Positions 9,436 to 17,880 of a DNA stretch of 49,040 nt are shown one piece after another. Position 1 is the stretch's first letter; each line of letters opens with the position of its first letter. The DNA lies in NCBI GenBank assembly GCA_030524745.1, contig JAUNGC010000029.1, positions 1-49,040 on the forward strand, in the 5' to 3' direction. A program made the position numbers and the translations under genes. This DNA is from Eubacteriales bacterium (GTDB lineage: Bacteria > Bacillota > Clostridia > Lachnospirales > Lachnospiraceae). Under the pieces are notes generated by a model. It worked only from the letters and a program-made list of their open reading frames with translations, was not told the origin of the DNA and searched no databases.

Positions 9436-10419
9436 ATGATTCGCATTGGTATTTTAGGATATGGAAATCTGGGAAAGGGCGTGGAAAGCGCAATCCGCCA
9501 GAATCCCGATATGGAACTGGCGGCTGTGTTCACCCGCCGCAATCCGGAGAATATAAAGGTGAGAACCGAAGGCACAAAGGTGCTTGGCGCAGAGGAACTG
9601 GAGCGGATGCAGGATGCCATCGACGTGCTGATTCTGTGCGGCGGCAGCGCTACCGATCTTCCGGTACAGACGCCCAGATATGCGGCGATGTATAACGTGG
9701 TGGACAGCTTCGATACCCATGCAAAGATTCCGGAGCATTTTGCGGCGGTGGACAGTGCGGCGAAGGGAGCGGGCAAGGTAGGCGTCATTTCCTGCGGCTG
9801 GGACCCCGGCATGTTTTCCTTAAACAGACTGTATGCAAACTGTGTTTTACCCCAGGGCCATGATTATACGTTTTGGGGCAAGGGCGTATCTCAGGGGCAT
9901 TCCGACGCAGTCAGAAGAATTGAAGGCGTGAAGGATTGCAGACAGTATACGATTCCGGTTCCGGAAGCGCTGGATGCGGTAAGGAGCGGTTCCAATCCGG
10001 AACTTTCCACCCGGCAGAAACATACGAGAGAGTGCTTTGTTGTGGCAGAAGAAGGCGCCGATTTGCAAAGAATTGAAGAAGAGATCAAAACCATGCCGAA
10101 TTATTTCGCGGATTATGATACGACCGTACATTTCATCACGGAAGAGGAAATGAAGCGGGATCATAGCGGACTGCCTCATGGCGGCTGCGTCATCCGCACG
10201 GGGAATACCGGATGGGAGCAGGAAAACTCCCATGTGATCGAATACAGCTTAAAGCTGGATTCCAATCCGGAATTTACAGGGTCTGTCATCGCTGCATATG
10301 CGAGAGCGGCATACCGTATGAATCAGGAGGGGATGAGCGGCGCAAAAACCGTGTTTGATATCGCGCCCGCTTATTTAAGCGCAGAGAGCGGCGACTATCT
10401 GCGGGCGCATCTGCTGTAA
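9436..10419 (+). CDS. ddh: meso-diaminopimelate D-dehydrogenase
   Basis: NADPH-dependent enzyme that converts tetrahydrodipicolinate plus ammonia directly to meso-DAP, a one-step branch of lysine and peptidoglycan-precursor synthesis. The 327-aa length fits the family. The N-terminal Rossmann motif is IRIGILGYGNLGKGV, followed by VFTRRNPENIK, where the Arg pair is expected to select NADPH. The segments DSFDTHAKIPEH, SCGWDPGMFSLNR and FWGKGVSQGHSDAVRR are characteristic of Ddh. A strong terminator at 10434 directly follows, and a promoter is visible upstream, so it is probably monocistronic. It implies meso-DAP in the wall. Confidence 0.94.
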   Translation: MIRIGILGYGNLGKGVESAIRQNPDMELAAVFTRRNPENIKVRTEGTKVLGAEELERMQDAIDVLILCGGSATDLPVQTPRYAAMYNVVDSFDTHAKIPEHFAAVDSAAKGAGKVGVISCGWDPGMFSLNRLYANCVLPQGHDYTFWGKGVSQGHSDAVRRIEGVKDCRQYTIPVPEALDAVRSGSNPELSTRQKHTRECFVVAEEGADLQRIEEEIKTMPNYFADYDTTVHFITEEEMKRDHSGLPHGGCVIRTGNTGWEQENSHVIEYSLKLDSNPEFTGSVIAAYARAAYRMNQEGMSGAKTVFDIAPAYLSAESGDYLRAHLL

Positions 10420-10433
10420 AATGGATCGTAAGG

Positions 10434-10471
10434 CTGCTGCCGGCTCATGTTTGCGCCGGCAGCAGTTTTTT
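10434..10471 (+). terminator. intrinsic terminator after ddh
   Basis: A perfect 11-bp stem, CTGCTGCCGGC (10434-10444) with GCCGGCAGCAG (10455-10465), and a 10-nt loop, followed by a run of six T. It ends 50 bases after the ddh stop codon. Confidence 0.92.
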
Positions 10472-10500
10472 AAAAAGGGACGAATGACGGATATGAGAAT

Positions 10501-11373
10501 ATGATGGACAGATTCTGGGATTTTCTATTGGGAAAAAAAGCGGGAAAAAAGGAATATCATGAACTGGTAAAAACCGTCCGCAGATCGGACGCGGGAAAAA
10601 AGCAGGCCAGAGAGCAGTTAAAATCGATGATGGAATCCGATGATCCGGAGGTGCTCAATCAGATTGCCGAAGCCAGAATAAGGCTTTATTCCCAGGCGGC
10701 CTATGAAGGGGACGAGCAGGCGCAGTACAGGGTAGGGCTGTCCCAGGCGAAGCTGGGAAATAAGGAAGTTTCGCTGGAATGGCTGACCGGCCTTGCAAAG
10801 AAAGGCGATGTGAAAGCCATGAAGGCGATCGCCAGAGGATATGCGCAAAACGGCATTTACGGCTACAGCAGGGAAGAATACCGTCACTGGACGCAGAAGG
10901 CGGCGGAGGCGGGAGACGCGCAGGCCCAGGCGGATCTTGGTTTGTTTTATGCCGCTAAAAATGAAAAGCTGTCCCGGTACTGGTATCAGAAATCGGCAAA
11001 GCAGAACTGGCCCGCCGGCTGCGTGGGTCTGGGAAAAGCCTACTACAACGAAGCGCTATTGAGTTTTGGAAAGCAGGAAGACGGCAGGCGGGAAGCTTTG
11101 ATGCAAAAAGCGGAGCAATACTTTTTGCTGGCGGCAAACGGTGCGGCGAAGAATCGGGATTTTGCCGCGGCATGTCATGAACTGGGCGTGTTTTATGAAA
11201 CGACTGCGCCGGGAGAGGAAACGGCGAAACGCGCCGCTTATTTCTATTATCAGGCTTGGAGCGGCGGTAAGCAAAACGAAGACAGGGAAGCGTTTGAACG
11301 GATCCGGGATAAATACGGTCTGAAGGTTCATACGGAAGATCCGGAAAAATGGGAACATGAAATTTTCGGATAA
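10501..11373 (+). CDS. Sel1/TPR-like repeat protein
   Basis: A 290-aa soluble protein with no signal peptide or membrane segment. The first 60 residues are very basic. The middle is built of helical repeats of the Sel1 kind, for example AQYRVGLSQAKLGNKEVSL, AMKAIARGYAQNG, AQADLGLFYAAKNEKLSRYW and AGCVGLGKAYYNEALLSF (about residues 80-190), with more repeats toward the end. Such repeats mediate protein-protein contacts; no catalytic motif is seen. The start has only a weak ribosome site, and ATG 10501 and 10504 are both possible. Its place between a terminator and a GH25 wall protein gives only a loose hint of an envelope role. Confidence 0.75.
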   Translation: MMDRFWDFLLGKKAGKKEYHELVKTVRRSDAGKKQAREQLKSMMESDDPEVLNQIAEARIRLYSQAAYEGDEQAQYRVGLSQAKLGNKEVSLEWLTGLAKKGDVKAMKAIARGYAQNGIYGYSREEYRHWTQKAAEAGDAQAQADLGLFYAAKNEKLSRYWYQKSAKQNWPAGCVGLGKAYYNEALLSFGKQEDGRREALMQKAEQYFLLAANGAAKNRDFAAACHELGVFYETTAPGEETAKRAAYFYYQAWSGGKQNEDREAFERIRDKYGLKVHTEDPEKWEHEIFG

Positions 11374-11435
11374 TTATTTGGCGGTGTCGGAACTGATATT
11401 TTCGGAAAAACGAATGGAAAACGAGGGTTGCGGTT

Positions 11436-13334
11436 ATGGCAAAGAGAAGACGCAAAAGAGGCAGAAGAGGCGGATTTGAACCGCTGTTTGTGATCGTGCC
11501 GGCAGCGGCGGCGATCATTGTGATTATTGTGCTGGTCGTTCTGATTTTGAAAAAGGACAGTGACGTGGCGGCGGATGCGGAACCGGAAACGGCGGTGCAA
11601 CAGGAAACGGAAGATATGACGTTATCGGAAGAAGCTGACGGCGAGGCGGAACCCGTAGAGGAAACGGAGCCGGAGACGGCTGCAGAAACGGATCCGGACG
11701 AAGAACTTCTGACGGCAGAGCAAAATGTTGCGGCGGAAGTGGGAAGTATGGATGACAGCGAGGACCCCCAGGCATCCACGAAAACGACGCAGGAAGGCGG
11801 AAGCGGCGCGGCCGTGGATGTGAGCGCCGTACAGGTGCCGGAGGGCGAGACAACCCGGGCGACGATCGGAATCGATGTATCCAAGTATCAGGGGACCATC
11901 GACTGGGCTGCGGTGAAAAACGCAGGCGTGGAATTTGCCATAATCCGTGTGGGATATCGGGCCAAGACGACGGGCGTTCTTTACGAGGATCCCGCCGCGC
12001 GGTACAATCTGCAGGAAGCGACGAAGAACGGAATCAAGGTCGGCGCCTATTTCTTTTCTTCCGCAATCACACAGGAGGAGGCGAAAGAAGAAGCTGCATG
12101 GGTTGCAAGTTTTATTGCAAAATATAAAATCACCTATCCGGTTGCTTATAACTGTGAGGATTTTTTGTCTTCGGACAGCAGACAGTATCAACTGACAAAG
12201 CAGGAGAGGACAAACCTTGCCTGCGCATTTTTGGACAGTATCGCCGCATATGGCTACAATCCGATGTTCTATGCGTCCCGGAATGAGATGGAAGGCTCCG
12301 CGCAGTGGGACATGGCAACCCTTACCGGCAAGTATAAAATATGGGTTTCCCAGTATCCGGACAAGCCCTATCCGGAGACGCCGGCGTCTTCTTACAGCGG
12401 GACTCATTCCATGTGGCAGTATACCAGTCAGGGGCAGGTTTCCGGGATTAAAGGAAAAGTGGATGTCAATGTGGCGTATTTCGGATACGATCAGGAGGCG
12501 GAGGCAAAGGACTCCACACCGGCGCAGGTTGTGGAAGCAAACCCTGAAATCGGCATCAATTTCACGGAAGTGGACGAACAGGTGACGGCGAAAGACGAGA
12601 CGAATCTGCGCAATATTCCCACAACGGAAGGAAGCACGGTCGTGTATTTGCTGAAAAACGGCGAAACGCTGCAGCGCACGGGAATCGGAAGCAACGGCTG
12701 GGACCGTCTGATTTATAACGGGCAAAAGGTTTATGCGGTGCACAGCCTTTTGACGACGGATCTGACGGCAAAGCCGGCAGAGAGCGCAGGCGGACAGGAT
12801 GCAGGCGCCGCACAGACGGACAGTTCTGTGACAAAGGTCGGAAATCTGACTTTTCAGACGGTGAGCGAGGCGGTGACGGCGCGGGATAAGGTGAATCTCA
12901 GGGATTTTCCCAGCACAGAAACCGGGAATATCGTAGGAACGCTCAGCTATGGAGAGGCAGTAGTGCGCACCGGAATATCCGGCAGCGGCGATACCGGATG
13001 GTCCCGGCTGGAGATCAACGGTCAGGTGGTCTATGCTTCGTCCAGACTGCTTGCGACCAGTATGGACTATAAGGAACAGGAAAAGATTACGAACGAGAAT
13101 CCGGAAGCCGGCATGCATTTCGTGGCGGTGACGGGCACGGTGATGGCGAAGGACGGACAGACGAACCTGCGGACGTTGCCCACCACGAACGAGCCTTCCC
13201 AGGTGGTTGTTACGCTGACGGGGGATATGACGGCGCAGCGGATCGGCATCGATAAGGATAAAGGTTGGACAAAACTCAGCTATAACGGTCAGACGGTTTA
13301 TGCGGTGACAAATTATCTGACCGTGGTGGAATGA
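11436..13334 (+). CDS. GH25 lysozyme-like protein with three SH3-type repeats
   Basis: A 632-aa envelope protein. A short basic tail is followed by a membrane anchor at about residues 18-39 and a Glu/Thr-rich acidic linker to about 140. A GH25 muramidase-like domain spans about 145-340, and three SH3_3-type wall-binding repeats lie at about 376-441, 473-540 and 562-632, each with a conserved NLR-x-x-P segment. GH25 landmarks are D147 in GIDVSKYQG and E241. The usual DxE pair reads N239-C240-E241 (in PVAYNCEDF), so the first Asp of the pair is Asn. Activity may therefore differ from classical lysozymes. The last codons overlap the next gene by ATGA, indicating translational coupling. Confidence 0.9.
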   Translation: MAKRRRKRGRRGGFEPLFVIVPAAAAIIVIIVLVVLILKKDSDVAADAEPETAVQQETEDMTLSEEADGEAEPVEETEPETAAETDPDEELLTAEQNVAAEVGSMDDSEDPQASTKTTQEGGSGAAVDVSAVQVPEGETTRATIGIDVSKYQGTIDWAAVKNAGVEFAIIRVGYRAKTTGVLYEDPAARYNLQEATKNGIKVGAYFFSSAITQEEAKEEAAWVASFIAKYKITYPVAYNCEDFLSSDSRQYQLTKQERTNLACAFLDSIAAYGYNPMFYASRNEMEGSAQWDMATLTGKYKIWVSQYPDKPYPETPASSYSGTHSMWQYTSQGQVSGIKGKVDVNVAYFGYDQEAEAKDSTPAQVVEANPEIGINFTEVDEQVTAKDETNLRNIPTTEGSTVVYLLKNGETLQRTGIGSNGWDRLIYNGQKVYAVHSLLTTDLTAKPAESAGGQDAGAAQTDSSVTKVGNLTFQTVSEAVTARDKVNLRDFPSTETGNIVGTLSYGEAVVRTGISGSGDTGWSRLEINGQVVYASSRLLATSMDYKEQEKITNENPEAGMHFVAVTGTVMAKDGQTNLRTLPTTNEPSQVVVTLTGDMTAQRIGIDKDKGWTKLSYNGQTVYAVTNYLTVVE

Positions 13335-14059
13335 GATTAGAGAAAGGGCGGATACGGCTTTATCTGGCGGATATCCGCCCTTTGCTGGAAGAAAAAGCGC
13401 AGCGCTGCGTTTATCAGCGCATGGATGAAGAGCGGCGGCAGAAAGCGGACGGATGTAAAGTGCCGGGAGTAAGAGCCGCTTCCCTTGGAGTCGGCTTTCT
13501 TGCGCAGTATGCGCTGGAAAAAAACGGCTATGAGGACTGCTGTGTCTGTTATCATGCGGGCGGGCAGCCGTTTGTCAGAAAAAAGTCCGCAAGGAACGCG
13601 GCTTTGGAACCGGCAGAATCTCCCGCATATATCAGTCTGTCCCATTCCGGCGATTATGCGGTGTGCGCGCTGGCCGCCGTTCCGGTAGGAGTGGATATTC
13701 AAAAAAAAGAACCCATCCGTGCCGTTATGCTCCGGCATTTTTTTTGTGAAGCAGAGCGGCTGGAATTTGAAAAGCGGCATGAACTGCCAAAGAGCGGTCT
13801 GAGGAATAAAGAACCTGTTTTTTTGCCCGATAAAGCGGCGGAGGAGTTTCTGCGGCTCTGGACTGCGAAGGAAAGCTTTATGAAGCTGACCGGAGAAGGC
13901 ATGGCGATGGGATTTGCCAATCTGTCGGCGGATCTGGAAGAAGGCTTGATCCGGGAAAAGGGCGGATTGCAAAGAGTTGGCTTTATACGGGAGTATAAGG
14001 CGCCGGAGGAATATTATCTGACGGCATGCATTGGGAAAAGGTCTGGCATATTGTCTTAA
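13331..14059 (+). CDS. Sfp-type 4'-phosphopantetheinyl transferase
   Basis: Moves the phosphopantetheine arm of CoA onto carrier proteins. Family signs in the 242-aa product are LSHSGDYAVCA, VGVDIQ (metal Asp), FFCEAERLEF (second acidic residue), and LWTAKESFMKLTGEG, the W-x-x-KES signature. The residue two after the metal Asp is Gln rather than the usual Glu, a variation seen in some members. A short Lys/Pro-rich insertion separates the CEAE and KES motifs. The ATG overlaps the stop of the GH25 gene (ATGA). No NRPS or PKS gene lies in this window, so its carrier protein is elsewhere, either fatty-acid ACP or a secondary pathway. Confidence 0.87.
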   Translation: MRLEKGRIRLYLADIRPLLEEKAQRCVYQRMDEERRQKADGCKVPGVRAASLGVGFLAQYALEKNGYEDCCVCYHAGGQPFVRKKSARNAALEPAESPAYISLSHSGDYAVCALAAVPVGVDIQKKEPIRAVMLRHFFCEAERLEFEKRHELPKSGLRNKEPVFLPDKAAEEFLRLWTAKESFMKLTGEGMAMGFANLSADLEEGLIREKGGLQRVGFIREYKAPEEYYLTACIGKRSGILS

Positions 14060-14110
14060 AATGTGATATAAAAGATAGCAGCGAACTTAAGGAAACGAGG
14101 AACCATTTAC

Positions 14111-14884
14111 ATGCTGAATCAATTTTCAAGAACGGAATTACTGGTCGGCAAAGACAATATGGAACGGCTGTCTGGCGCAAGAGTGGCAGTGTTCGGAATC
14201 GGCGGAGTGGGCGGTTATGCGGTGGAGGCGCTGGCCAGAAGCGGAATCGGCACGCTGGACCTGATCGACGATGACAAAGTCTGTCTGACCAATATCAACC
14301 GCCAGATTTATGCCACCAGAAAGACGGTGGGAAAATATAAGGTGGATGTGGCGAAGGAACGGATTCTGGAGATCAATCCGGATGCGGCAGTGAACACTTA
14401 TCAAACTTTTTATCTGCCGGAAACGGCGGATCAGTTCGATTTTACGCAATATGATTACGTGGTGGATGCGATCGATACCGTGACGGGAAAGCTGACGCTG
14501 GTGGAAGAGGCGCAGAAGGCGGGCGTGCCCATCATCAGCTCCATGGGAGCGGGCAATAAAATGGAACCGTCGCTTTTTGAGGTGGCGGATATCTATGATA
14601 CCTCGGTCTGTCCGCTGGCAAAGGTGATGCGCAGAGAATTGAAAAAACGCGGTATTTCCCATCTGAAGGTGGTTTATTCAAAGGAAAAGCCTCTGACGCC
14701 GGTTGAGGATATGGCGGTTAGCTGCCGTACCAACTGTATTTGCCCGCCGGAAACGGAAAGAAAATGTACCCAGCGCAGACAGATTCCGGGAAGCATTGCG
14801 TTTGTGCCTTCCGTAGTCGGACTGATCATCGCCGGGGAAGTGGTGAAGGATCTGATGAAAGGACAGGGAAACGGAAAGGTTTAG
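14111..14884 (+). CDS. tcdA: tRNA threonylcarbamoyladenosine dehydratase (TcdA/CsdL family)
   Basis: E1-like ATP-dependent enzyme that cyclises the t6A base next to tRNA anticodons to ct6A. The 257-aa product has the adenylation motif VAVFGIGGVGGYAVEAL at about residues 28-44, DDDKVCLTNINRQIYA, DAIDTVTGK, SSMGAGNKMEP, and a Cys-rich segment CRTNCICPPETERKC in the C-terminal third. This order of motifs fits TcdA rather than MoeB or ThiF. The rhodanese-TtcA fusion gene starts only 3 nt after its stop codon. The pair look like a tRNA-modification operon, and the rhodanese could hand sulfur on. Confidence 0.9.
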   Translation: MLNQFSRTELLVGKDNMERLSGARVAVFGIGGVGGYAVEALARSGIGTLDLIDDDKVCLTNINRQIYATRKTVGKYKVDVAKERILEINPDAAVNTYQTFYLPETADQFDFTQYDYVVDAIDTVTGKLTLVEEAQKAGVPIISSMGAGNKMEPSLFEVADIYDTSVCPLAKVMRRELKKRGISHLKVVYSKEKPLTPVEDMAVSCRTNCICPPETERKCTQRRQIPGSIAFVPSVVGLIIAGEVVKDLMKGQGNGKV

Positions 14885-14887
14885 GCT

Positions 14888-16060
14888 TTGAGGATGGACA
14901 GGCAAATAGATATCACGTATCAGGAAATGACAAAACTGCCGAAGGATTCCTGTTTACTTGTGGATACCAGAGACGAATCTGCGACGGAGTACGGCATGAT
15001 TCCGGGCGCAGTGCGCATTGCGGAAAATGAACTGGAGGACAAGGCGGCGGCTCTGCCGGCAGATAAAAAAATCATTCTTTACTGCGCCCGCGGCATTTTC
15101 AGCAGAGAGTGGGCGGAAGAACTGCGGGAAAAGGGGCTTGACGCTTACAGCCTAAAAGGCGGATATGCGGGATGGCTTCTGGAACGCATGCGGGAAGCGC
15201 AGGAAGAAGAAAAAGATAAGCCGGAGTCAAAAGCGAAGGAAGTGGAAGAGGGAATCCGGAAGAAATTCCACAAACAGCTTTTTTCAAGGTTCGCCAAAGC
15301 GATCAATGTTTATGATCTGGTTCAGGAAAACGATAAGATTGCGGTCTGCATTTCCGGCGGCAAGGATTCCATGTTGATGGCGAAGTTGTTTCAGGAATTA
15401 AAGCGGCATAATAAATTTCCGTTTGAACTGGTATTTCTGGTGATGGACCCGGGCTATAGCGAATTAAACCGGAAGGTGATCGAAAACAACGCAAAGCTTT
15501 TGGACATTCCGATCACGGTTTTTGAGTCCGATATTTTCGAGGCGGTCTATGAGGTGGAGAAGTCGCCCTGCTATCTGTGCGCCAGAATGCGGAGAGGTTA
15601 TCTCTACAGCAGAGCGAAGGAACTGGGCTGCAATAAGATTGCGCTGGGGCATCATTACGACGATGTGATCGAAACGATTCTGATGGGGATGCTTTACGGC
15701 GCGCAGATGCAGACGATGATGCCGAAGCTGCACAGCACGAATTTTGAAGGAATGGAACTGATCCGCCCCATGTATCTGATCCGCGAGGACGATATCAAAA
15801 AGTGGAGGGATTTTTATGATCTGCACTTCATTCAGTGCGCCTGCCGCTTTACGGATACCTGCACGACATGCAGACCGGACGGAAGCAGCGTGTCCAAACG
15901 AATGGAAATAAAAAGGCTGATTGCCGATATGAAAAAGACCAATCCCTTTGTGGAAAGCAACATTTTTAAGAGTGTGGAGAATGTGAATCTGAGCACAATT
16001 ATCGCCTATAAGGAAAACGGAATCCGGCATCATTTTCTGGACGGTTATGATAAAAAATGA
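14888..16060 (+). CDS. rhodanese-TtcA-like PP-loop fusion, probable tRNA thiolation enzyme
   Basis: A 390-aa fusion. Residues about 1-100 form a rhodanese domain with LVDTRDESATEYGMIPGA and the active cysteine C66 in YCARG. Residues about 130-390 are a TtcA-like adenylating domain with the PP-loop SGGKDS at 156-161, the CYLC pair, GHHYDDVIETILMG, and a later Cys cluster, CACRFTDTCTTC, that could hold an iron-sulfur cluster. Likely job: ATP- and persulfide-dependent thiolation of a tRNA base, with the rhodanese as sulfur donor (inference). I give the TTG at 14888, which is 8 nt after AAAGG; the ATG at 14894 is a close alternative. It follows tcdA almost directly. Confidence 0.84.
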   Translation: MRMDRQIDITYQEMTKLPKDSCLLVDTRDESATEYGMIPGAVRIAENELEDKAAALPADKKIILYCARGIFSREWAEELREKGLDAYSLKGGYAGWLLERMREAQEEEKDKPESKAKEVEEGIRKKFHKQLFSRFAKAINVYDLVQENDKIAVCISGGKDSMLMAKLFQELKRHNKFPFELVFLVMDPGYSELNRKVIENNAKLLDIPITVFESDIFEAVYEVEKSPCYLCARMRRGYLYSRAKELGCNKIALGHHYDDVIETILMGMLYGAQMQTMMPKLHSTNFEGMELIRPMYLIREDDIKKWRDFYDLHFIQCACRFTDTCTTCRPDGSSVSKRMEIKRLIADMKKTNPFVESNIFKSVENVNLSTIIAYKENGIRHHFLDGYDKK

Positions 16061-16073
16061 CAGTTCTGCGGCT

Positions 16074-16116
16074 AAAAACCGGCAGCCCTGAATTGATATC
16101 AGGAATGCCGGTTTTT
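16074..16116. terminator. bidirectional terminator between convergent genes
   Basis: AAAAACCGGCA (16074-16084) pairs with TGCCGGTTTTT (16106-16116), and the inner part CCTGA/TCAGG pairs too. The A-run and T-run flanks allow it to work for the + strand fusion gene and the - strand CorC gene. Confidence 0.85.
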
Positions 16117-16161
16117 ATCGTTACTGTTTTATCGTGATTGTTTTACAAAGAAAACTGATTT

Positions 16162-17514
16162 TTAAGATGGATTTTCTTCTTTCTGCTCCGGATTCGAGTT
16201 GTCGTTCTGGTCCGTATCATGAATTCCCTTCAGCAGTTCCGCGGGATTTTCTTCGGCTGCAGGTTCCGGCAATATCATACGCACTTTGGTGACCCGGTTT
16301 TGTTCCACCGCTTCCACAGAGAGCGTGATGCCGTCCTGTGTCGTCACACGGTCGCCGGGCTGGGGCATGCGGTCGAGAATCTCGATGATGATGCCGCCGA
16401 TGGAATCATAGTCTTCACTTTCCAATTCCGTGCCGATGGCGTCGTTGATGTCGGAAAGTTTCATGCCGCCCTCTACCAGATATTCGCGGTCGTTGATTTC
16501 CTGAATGAGATCCTTTTCATCCTCATCGTATTCGTCGCGGATCTCGCCTACAATTTCCTCCAGCAGGTCTTCCAGCGTAATCATGCCGACGCAGGAGCCA
16601 TATTCATTTAGGACAAACGCGACGTTAAAAGGCTGTTCCCGCATTTCGATCATCAGGTCCGCCGTTTTCTTATACTCATAGGTATAATAGGCGTCGCGGA
16701 GAATGTCGCGGATGCGGAAGTTCTCTCTGTCAGCGACAAACATGAAGTCCTTAATGTTGACAAGTCCGATCATGTTGTCATTGTCGTCCTGATAAACAGG
16801 AATTCTGGTGTACATATTATCCTTAAAAATGGAAAACAATTCGTCATAACTGGCTTCCACATTCACCGTGCTCATATCGATGCGGGGGATCATGATATCC
16901 TTTGCGACCGTATCTGAGAATTCAAACACGTTATAGATCATTTCCCGTTCTTCCGTTTCGATGACGCCGTCTTCATGGCTCACGTCCACATAGGTTTTTA
17001 ATTCTGTTTCCGTCATCTGGGAAAGCTTCTTGTTGGGATCAATGTGAAGCAGAAACATGATGCCGTGGGACAGCTTATCCACGATGAAAATAACAGGGGT
17101 CAATACCTGCATCAGACTGTATATGATTCTCGCATAGGCCAGCGCCAGTTTCTCACCGGAGAGCATTGCCGCATTCTTCGGCACGATTTCCCCGAAAAGC
17201 AGGATGACCAATGTCAGAATTCCGGTGGAAATACCGACGGCAGAACTTCCGAAAAGCCTCGTTGTAAAAACCGTGATAATTGAGGAGGCGGAAATATTGA
17301 CGATATTGTTGCCGATCAGAATGGCGGAAATCATCTTGGAATTGCGGTCCAGGACTTTCTGCAGGACAATGGCCCTTTTATTGCCTTCCTCCACCAGGGA
17401 ACGGATTCTCACCCTGTTTGCGGTTGTGAGAGCTGTCTCGGCGGAAGAGAAGAAGGCGGAAAGGCCTACCAGAACCACCACAGACAGAAGTTGTATGACA
17501 CCAGAGGTATCCAA
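16162..17514 (-). CDS. DUF21/CBS/CorC-HlyC domain membrane protein
   Basis: A 450-aa inner-membrane protein of the CNNM/CorC (YhdP/MpfA-like) family, often linked with Mg2+ export or resistance. The N-terminal DUF21 domain (about residues 1-185) has three to four membrane segments, starting at VIQLLSVVVLVGLSAFFSSAE with the family signature SSAETALT. Two CBS domains lie at about 200-330 (MIPRIDM; RIPVYQDDNDNMIGLVNIKD). A C-terminal CorC/HlyC domain follows (GGMKLSDIND, GDRVTTQDGI). The acidic tail after 430 is low complexity. It is the only minus-strand protein gene. The label 'hemolysin' is historical and not implied here. Confidence 0.9.
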   Translation of the reverse strand: MDTSGVIQLLSVVVLVGLSAFFSSAETALTTANRVRIRSLVEEGNKRAIVLQKVLDRNSKMISAILIGNNIVNISASSIITVFTTRLFGSSAVGISTGILTLVILLFGEIVPKNAAMLSGEKLALAYARIIYSLMQVLTPVIFIVDKLSHGIMFLLHIDPNKKLSQMTETELKTYVDVSHEDGVIETEEREMIYNVFEFSDTVAKDIMIPRIDMSTVNVEASYDELFSIFKDNMYTRIPVYQDDNDNMIGLVNIKDFMFVADRENFRIRDILRDAYYTYEYKKTADLMIEMREQPFNVAFVLNEYGSCVGMITLEDLLEEIVGEIRDEYDEDEKDLIQEINDREYLVEGGMKLSDINDAIGTELESEDYDSIGGIIIEILDRMPQPGDRVTTQDGITLSVEAVEQNRVTKVRMILPEPAAEENPAELLKGIHDTDQNDNSNPEQKEENPS

Positions 17515-17559
17515 AAAAAATCACTCCTTTTTGTTATTTATCATATTTTTTTATATGCA

Positions 17560-17588
17560 ATCTTACAGAAATTGCGGACGTTTGTCAA
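17560..17588 (-). promoter_or_regulatory. predicted promoter of the CorC-family gene
   Basis: On the minus strand TTGACA (17583-17588) and TAAGAT (17560-17565) are 17 nt apart. They are followed by a strong AAAAAGGAG ribosome site just before the start at 17514. Confidence 0.72.
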
Positions 17589-17609
17589 GTTCAGCCTGTG
17601 TTCAGAATA

Positions 17610-17863
17610 TACATTTACTACCGGTACGTTCCGGAACTTCTGCCGGCGCCGCCCTGTCTGTCCGCCATGCCAAAGCCCGGGGCTTCGCTTTCGGGCACGC
17701 TTGCGCTCGGAGAAGTGCGTAGCAGTACATAACGCCGCACGGGACGCGGCGTAAGTACTGACGCATTTCTGACGGCCCGGGCAGCGAAGCCCCGGGCTTT
17801 GGCATGGCGGGCAGGCAGGGCGGCACCATCAGAAGTTCCGGATGAAAACCGGCACCTAATGTA
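17610..17863. repeat. approximately 250-bp imperfect palindromic element
   Basis: The gap 17515-17880 is filled mainly by one large inverted repeat. The core arms are 17631-17696 and 17775-17841, matching at about 60 of 66 positions, including a 23-base exact stretch that begins GCCATGCCAAAGCCCG on the left arm. Inside are a second pair (AGAAGTGCGT/ACGCATTTCT, one mismatch, plus CAGTAC/GTACTG) and a central ACGCCGC/GCGGCGT hairpin. Weaker matches extend outward to TACATT (17610) and AATGTA (17863). There is no transposase frame inside. It is GC-rich compared with its flanks. It looks like a mobile MITE-type or other dispersed palindromic unit; this is inference from one copy. Confidence 0.85.
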
Positions 17864-17880
17864 GAGAAAGAGGAGTGAAT

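Noticed and set aside
11622-13118. A 498-codon minus-strand open frame
   Set aside because: It is antisense to the GH25-SH3 gene and arises from its codon bias; no ribosome site or protein family sign.
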